Below, one piece after another: positions 61,059 to 64,000 of a stretch of DNA of 64,000 nt (positions within the stretch are counted from its first letter, which is position 1; the number at the start of each line of letters is the position of its first letter). The notes beneath the pieces are model-generated. The model was given only the letters and a program-made list of their open reading frames with translations, was not told the DNA's origin and did no database searches. This stretch comes from Brucella cytisi (GTDB lineage: Bacteria; Pseudomonadota; Alphaproteobacteria; Rhizobiales; Rhizobiaceae), in the NCBI GenBank assembly GCA_012103075.1, contig JAAVLQ010000001.1, positions 1,054,001 to 1,118,000 of the forward strand, in the 5' to 3' direction. Made by a program: the position numbers and the translations under genes.

Positions 61059-61278
61059 TGTTCTGCTCCAGTGAAGCAGACACACACGCCACCTAGCGTG
61101 TCTGGATTTCATCAGCGCCGCTCGCTGATGTTCCTAAAATGTTCTCATTTGAAATGAGAGTCAATCGCGATCTTGAAGCTGTGGAAAGCCGGTGGATTGT
61201 CTGTGGATTTCCTGTGCACTCTGAAAGCGGAAAACGACGACGTTTGTGAGGTGGACGCGGGCAGGGGAAAGGGCTAAG

Positions 61279-61305
61279 AAAGCGGGGCTTCGGCTCCGCT
61301 TTTTA
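61279..61305 (-). terminator. Terminator after a membrane protein gene
   Basis: AAGCGGGGC-TTCG-GCTCCGCTT with T/A tracts on both sides. For the minus strand it follows the repaired stop at 61303. Confidence 0.8.
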
Positions 61306-61637
61306 CTGCTGCGACCAATCGGGAGTGATGCCGTTCTTCCCCATGATGCCGTAAGTTCCCCTGTATTAATGAACCAAACGCTGAAAATTGCGCAAAGGAA
61401 TAAGAATACGGATGCTGAGACGGTGATACGCGTTTTCCTAGGGCTCCGTCTCAATAAGAGATAGATGCCTACGCCAACGGCAGCGGATGAAACATAGGCG
61501 ACGATCATATACAACCCTATCGGGAAAAATGCGGAAGCCGAGTAATGCGACGCGAAATTCTTACTCGGCGATTGGTGCTGGGAGGGCGGAAGAAACCCGT
61601 CTGCATCTTTCGAAGCCCCAGCTAGTCCACTTGCCAA
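61303..61637 (-). CDS. Two-helix membrane protein A (one frame break)
   Basis: About 111 aa. Soluble start, helix IGLYMIVAYVSSAAVGVGIY, basic loop LLLRRSPRKTRI, helix VSASVFLFLCAIFSVWFI, short end GELTASWGKNGITPDWSQQ after a break near 61342. Same layout as the neighbouring protein B (61727-61936). Confidence 0.65.
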
Positions 61638-61700
61638 GTCTTTCCTTCCGGCTTGGCTAAGCGCTTGTCCAAGATACTGACATTAAGGTTCGACATCAAC

Positions 61701-61726
61701 AGCCGTCGCCTTCGGGTGGCGGCTTT
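61701..61726 (-). terminator. Terminator after membrane protein B
   Basis: AGCCGTCGCCTTCGGGTGGCGGCT hairpin (one mismatch), A/T tract on its right for the minus strand is short (TTTCTAT on the other side). Confidence 0.6.
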
Positions 61727-61936
61727 CTATTCTGTCGCTAATTCACTTGGATCAATTATGCGGGAGCCTTCGAGCGGGCGATCTCCGATCTGTGCCACGA
61801 GAAATGTAGTAGCTACGGACAGCACTACGAACGTGAGAACCGATACAGAAATGCGCGATACTGGTTTCAGTCGCCCGCTAATCACATAAACAATTGCGCC
61901 GACTACACCGGCCAAAACATATCCAAAAATCATCAA
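61727..61936 (-). CDS. Two-helix membrane protein B
   Basis: 69 aa. Helix MIFGYVLAGVVGAIVYVISG, basic loop RLKPVSRI, helix VSVLTFVVLSVATTFLVAQI, short end. Shares Y-x7-VG-x3-Y, the R-x2-P-x2-RI-x-VS turn and the second helix with protein A. Confidence 0.68.
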   Translation of the reverse strand: MMIFGYVLAGVVGAIVYVISGRLKPVSRISVSVLTFVVLSVATTFLVAQIGDRPLEGSRIIDPSELATE

Positions 61937-61993
61937 TCAACTCCAATCCGGCCGAGGTTAGCATCTTTCAGGCGGATTGGTTACGTTTTTCAG

Positions 61994-62016
61994 CCCCGCC
62001 ATCGAGCGGGGTTTTT
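61994..62016. terminator. Bidirectional terminator
   Basis: CCCCGCCATCGAGCGGGG with TTTTT on the right and, for the minus strand, TTTTT from CGTTTTT on the left. Confidence 0.82.
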
Positions 62017-62222
62017 CATATCGAGGAGATGCCAAGGCCATCAATTAGCTCTGGTCGCCCCAGCGTGTTCAACGCTTCCTCAACCGCTCGGCGTTCGTCT
62101 ATCGGTCCCTGCTGGATCTCCGCAGCAATGGCTTCCAAGGCTTTCATGTCAGCGTCAGCATCGCTGACTTGGTCTTCGATGTGGCAAATAGCGATAGCCA
62201 AAGCGGTGGCGAGATGCTGCAT
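62016..62222 (-). CDS. Small acidic helical protein
   Basis: 68 aa from ATG 62222, directly after the stop of the previous gene. MQHLATALAIAICHIEDQVS, DADADMKALEAIAAEIQQGP. No domain known. Confidence 0.65.
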   Translation of the reverse strand: MQHLATALAIAICHIEDQVSDADADMKALEAIAAEIQQGPIDERRAVEEALNTLGRPELIDGLGISSI

Positions 62223-62223
62223 T

Positions 62224-62451
62224 TCACTGACTTCGCTCGACCGCGAAGCTTGGGGCATCTTCGCCTTTCCCTTCCTGCAGAAAGTCCATCAGTTCGCCCA
62301 TTAGAACCTCGGCGACCGGCTTTATCATACCAAGCTCAATGACACCCTTATCGGTCTTTATACTGAGAATTCCGAGCAATGGGTCTTGATTTAGAACCTT
62401 GTATTTAGCGCCCAGCAGTTTGTCGAATTCATATGGCCCAAACTTAGACAT
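62224..62451 (-). CDS. Small phage protein of unknown function
   Basis: 75 aa: MSKFGPYEFDKLLGAKYKVL, GILSIKTDKGVIELGMIK, VLMGELMDFLQEGKGE. RBS AAGGGAAATTAAATG. Pairs with the following small gene. Confidence 0.65.
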   Translation of the reverse strand: MSKFGPYEFDKLLGAKYKVLNQDPLLGILSIKTDKGVIELGMIKPVAEVLMGELMDFLQEGKGEDAPSFAVERSQ

Positions 62452-62661
62452 TTAATTTCCCTTCGAATGGCATTTCCTGCACATCATAACAGGAAGGCGG
62501 GACGTCCTTCCTCTCTTTTTACCCAGCGGCACAACCCGCTGTCACAATTAAAATACAACCAGAAGTAAAGCGTAAGTGAAGTGCGTAGAGTTGGTTTTAG
62601 ATGCTTCAACTCTACGCAAATGCACGCTGCCTTATCGGTATGCAGCCACCCTACACGGCGA
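62452..62661. other. Gap in the early region
   Basis: About 210 bases with no gene. TAGAGTTG...CAACTCTA (62586-62615) is an inverted repeat GTAGAGTTG/CAACTCTAC, a possible operator or terminator. Confidence 0.5.
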
Positions 62662-63742
62662 TCAATGCCATCGCTCTTTGATAGCTGCAATTCGAGTGAA
62701 GATACCATCGGCGCCGTCCCTGAATGGATCGAGGTCTGCGAGGTGCTGTCTTGCCCAATGAAGCCATTCTGAGGCTGGCCGATCGTCTATTTCAATCGAC
62801 GGGTCGTCCATGCGTCGTTCAATCTCGGCAATAAAGTCAGTCAGAAGATCGTATTGTCGCCAGCCTTTGGCATTCTTTATGAATGTCTGCCAACGCTTGT
62901 CATCGATTTCTTTTAGTCTCTGCTGCTCGTATTTCTCATGGCGCTCTCGTTCCCACCGTTCTTCGTCAGCCTTGCATTTTAGTCGCCATTGGCGGGCGGC
63001 CTCAACAAGAGGCGGAATATTGGCAACGACATCAGAAATAACTTCACAGAATGTTATGCGATTATCCTCGACCCATTCGGGCTGTTTTCCTGATTTCCAC
63101 GTTAGCAACTTTACACGTAGAAAATCTGTTGGCTGCAGACTGGGCGGACATTGTTTCTGATAGCGGTCCAACTTTGATCCTTGAAACCACGGAGATTTCT
63201 TCATCTTTTCGACAATGCGAAATTCGAGTTCGATATCATCCAGCCGAGCGTTAATATCACCTTGCAACCATGCCGCAGTCAGCACGCAGCCAGACTTCTC
63301 GATTGCGTGACAAAAGGTGCTCATCGCCCTTATGCGCCTTATGTCCATTGCGGTGAAATCAGGATGTGGATTGGGATGCGCAGTCCGCCCCTGTTGAATG
63401 TATAGCCATATTTCGCGCAGTCTCTCCGATTGTAAATTGACGTAGTCGTTAAAATTCTCCCTGACTAAAGGATGCAACTTTTTTAAGGTCATCCAGACCA
63501 GAATCATCCCGGTCTAATGCTACAATCATGGGCTTGATTGGCTTCGATTTGGCTGTTGGATTTTTGCCAGTTAAGCTTTCAGTAGGTCGCGGCAGGGCTA
63601 TTTTCTTGGCTTTGCAAAACCGGATCAATCGAGGAAGCGTTAATCCAAGCTCTCGAGCAACATCCTCCAAGGGATGATCGGTGACGAGACGCTGCACTTC
63701 GTCGGTTGAAACAGAGTACAGCTTGATCGGGTTCTTTTTCAT
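62662..63742 (-). CDS. Large early protein with HTH-like start (one frame break)
   Basis: About 360 aa. N-terminal HTH-like segment (HPLEDVARELGLTLPRLIRF), basic linker, middle IRRIRAMSTFCHAIEKSGCV and INARLDDIELEFRIVEKM, a Glu/Arg-rich coiled stretch (ERWERERHEKYEQQRLKEID) and C-terminal LHWARQHLADLDPF. Break in an A run about 63478-63483 (one A too many; DDLKK resumes LHPLVRENFNDYVNLQ). Related by pattern to proteins found in many rhizobial integrative elements; function unknown, possibly DNA-binding. Confidence 0.72.
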
Positions 63743-63775
63743 TGCCGCCTCGCTGCTAAGCTGTCTGTAACGGCC

Positions 63776-64000
63776 TCACAAAGGTTGCGGCACGCTCACC
63801 ACTCGGACATCAGGAGGGCTAGTTGGTTTCGCAACCTCTGCTGCCTCTCCATTCTCAATGTCAATTACCGCATCATACGGAATACGATATAAGCGCCCCA
63901 CACGGAAGCATCTCAGCTTTTACGATTAATGAGATCCCGTATGTGTTGAGCGCTGCATTGCCAGCGTGCGGCCAAAGTTTCGGGCGTAAAGGGGATGTTA
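63776..64000 (-). CDS. HTH (MerR/Xis-like) protein, cut by window edge
   Basis: At least 74 codons. Starts outside. FTPETLAARWQCSAQHIRDL is a winged-HTH; after a break near 63915 CFRVGRLYRIPYDAVIDIEN is the usual wing, then a tail PTSPPDVRVVSVPQPL. It looks like an AlpA/excisionase-type protein, a second one besides 27125-27343. Confidence 0.7.

Overview
The window looks like a chromosome segment of an alphaproteobacterium of the Brucella/Ochrobactrum group (family-level inference). The RNase E sequence, the order rne / amidase / PBP1A / prfB / M23 peptidase / tyrS / suf cluster, the family types of the small secreted proteins and a RIME-like double-palindrome repeat all fit that group. A temperate phage genome is inserted to the right of about 25.54 kb and runs to the window end; its right boundary is not reached.

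Host part (1-25.5 kb). On the left are rne (minus, cut by the window edge), a cell-wall amidase, PBP1A (mrcA) and prfB, which carries a classic programmed +1 frameshift. They are followed by a minus-strand M23 endopeptidase, a DUF455 protein and the peroxiredoxin bcp, then a very large AsmA/DUF3971-type protein facing tyrS across a shared terminator. Next come an SMR transporter, an alpha/beta hydrolase and the iron-sulfur assembly locus: cysteine desulfurase, small protein, sufB-sufC-sufD-sufS-sufT. Two small secreted proteins close the host part.

Prophage (25.54-64 kb). The left end is the 3' half of a tRNA-Thr(TGT) gene followed by a tyrosine integrase. Then come an AlpA/Xis-like gene and small genes that share a repeated leader/RBS block, a primase-polymerase/DUF3987 replication protein, two phage tRNAs, an HNH nuclease, a cos-like region, and an HK97-type head module (TerS, TerL, portal, ClpP-like protease, capsid, connectors). 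The tail module is siphovirus/GTA-like (tail tube, chaperones, tape measure, distal tail protein, DUF2163 hub, DUF6950, J-like protein, fibre). Lysis genes follow (GH19-like endolysin, spanin pair). The rightmost 6 kb is an early-type operon of small genes on the minus strand (SRAP/HMCES, zinc-ribbon and membrane proteins, a large unknown DNA-binding-like protein, an HTH protein).

Cargo genes lie against the direction of transcription of the late genes and are candidates for lysogenic conversion or phage defence: a DUF4062 protein between HNH/cos and TerS, three small genes inside the tail module (one TonB-C-like), an FkbM-type methyltransferase beside the tail fibre, and a translationally coupled three-gene cassette next to the lysis genes.

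Quality warning. More than fifty reading-frame breaks occur, in host essential genes (prfB, tyrS, sufBCDS) as well as phage genes. They are mostly one-base length changes, many in homopolymer runs, and the protein continues perfectly in another frame. They look like sequencing indels, not decay. I therefore give coordinates for the whole repaired gene and state the break positions.
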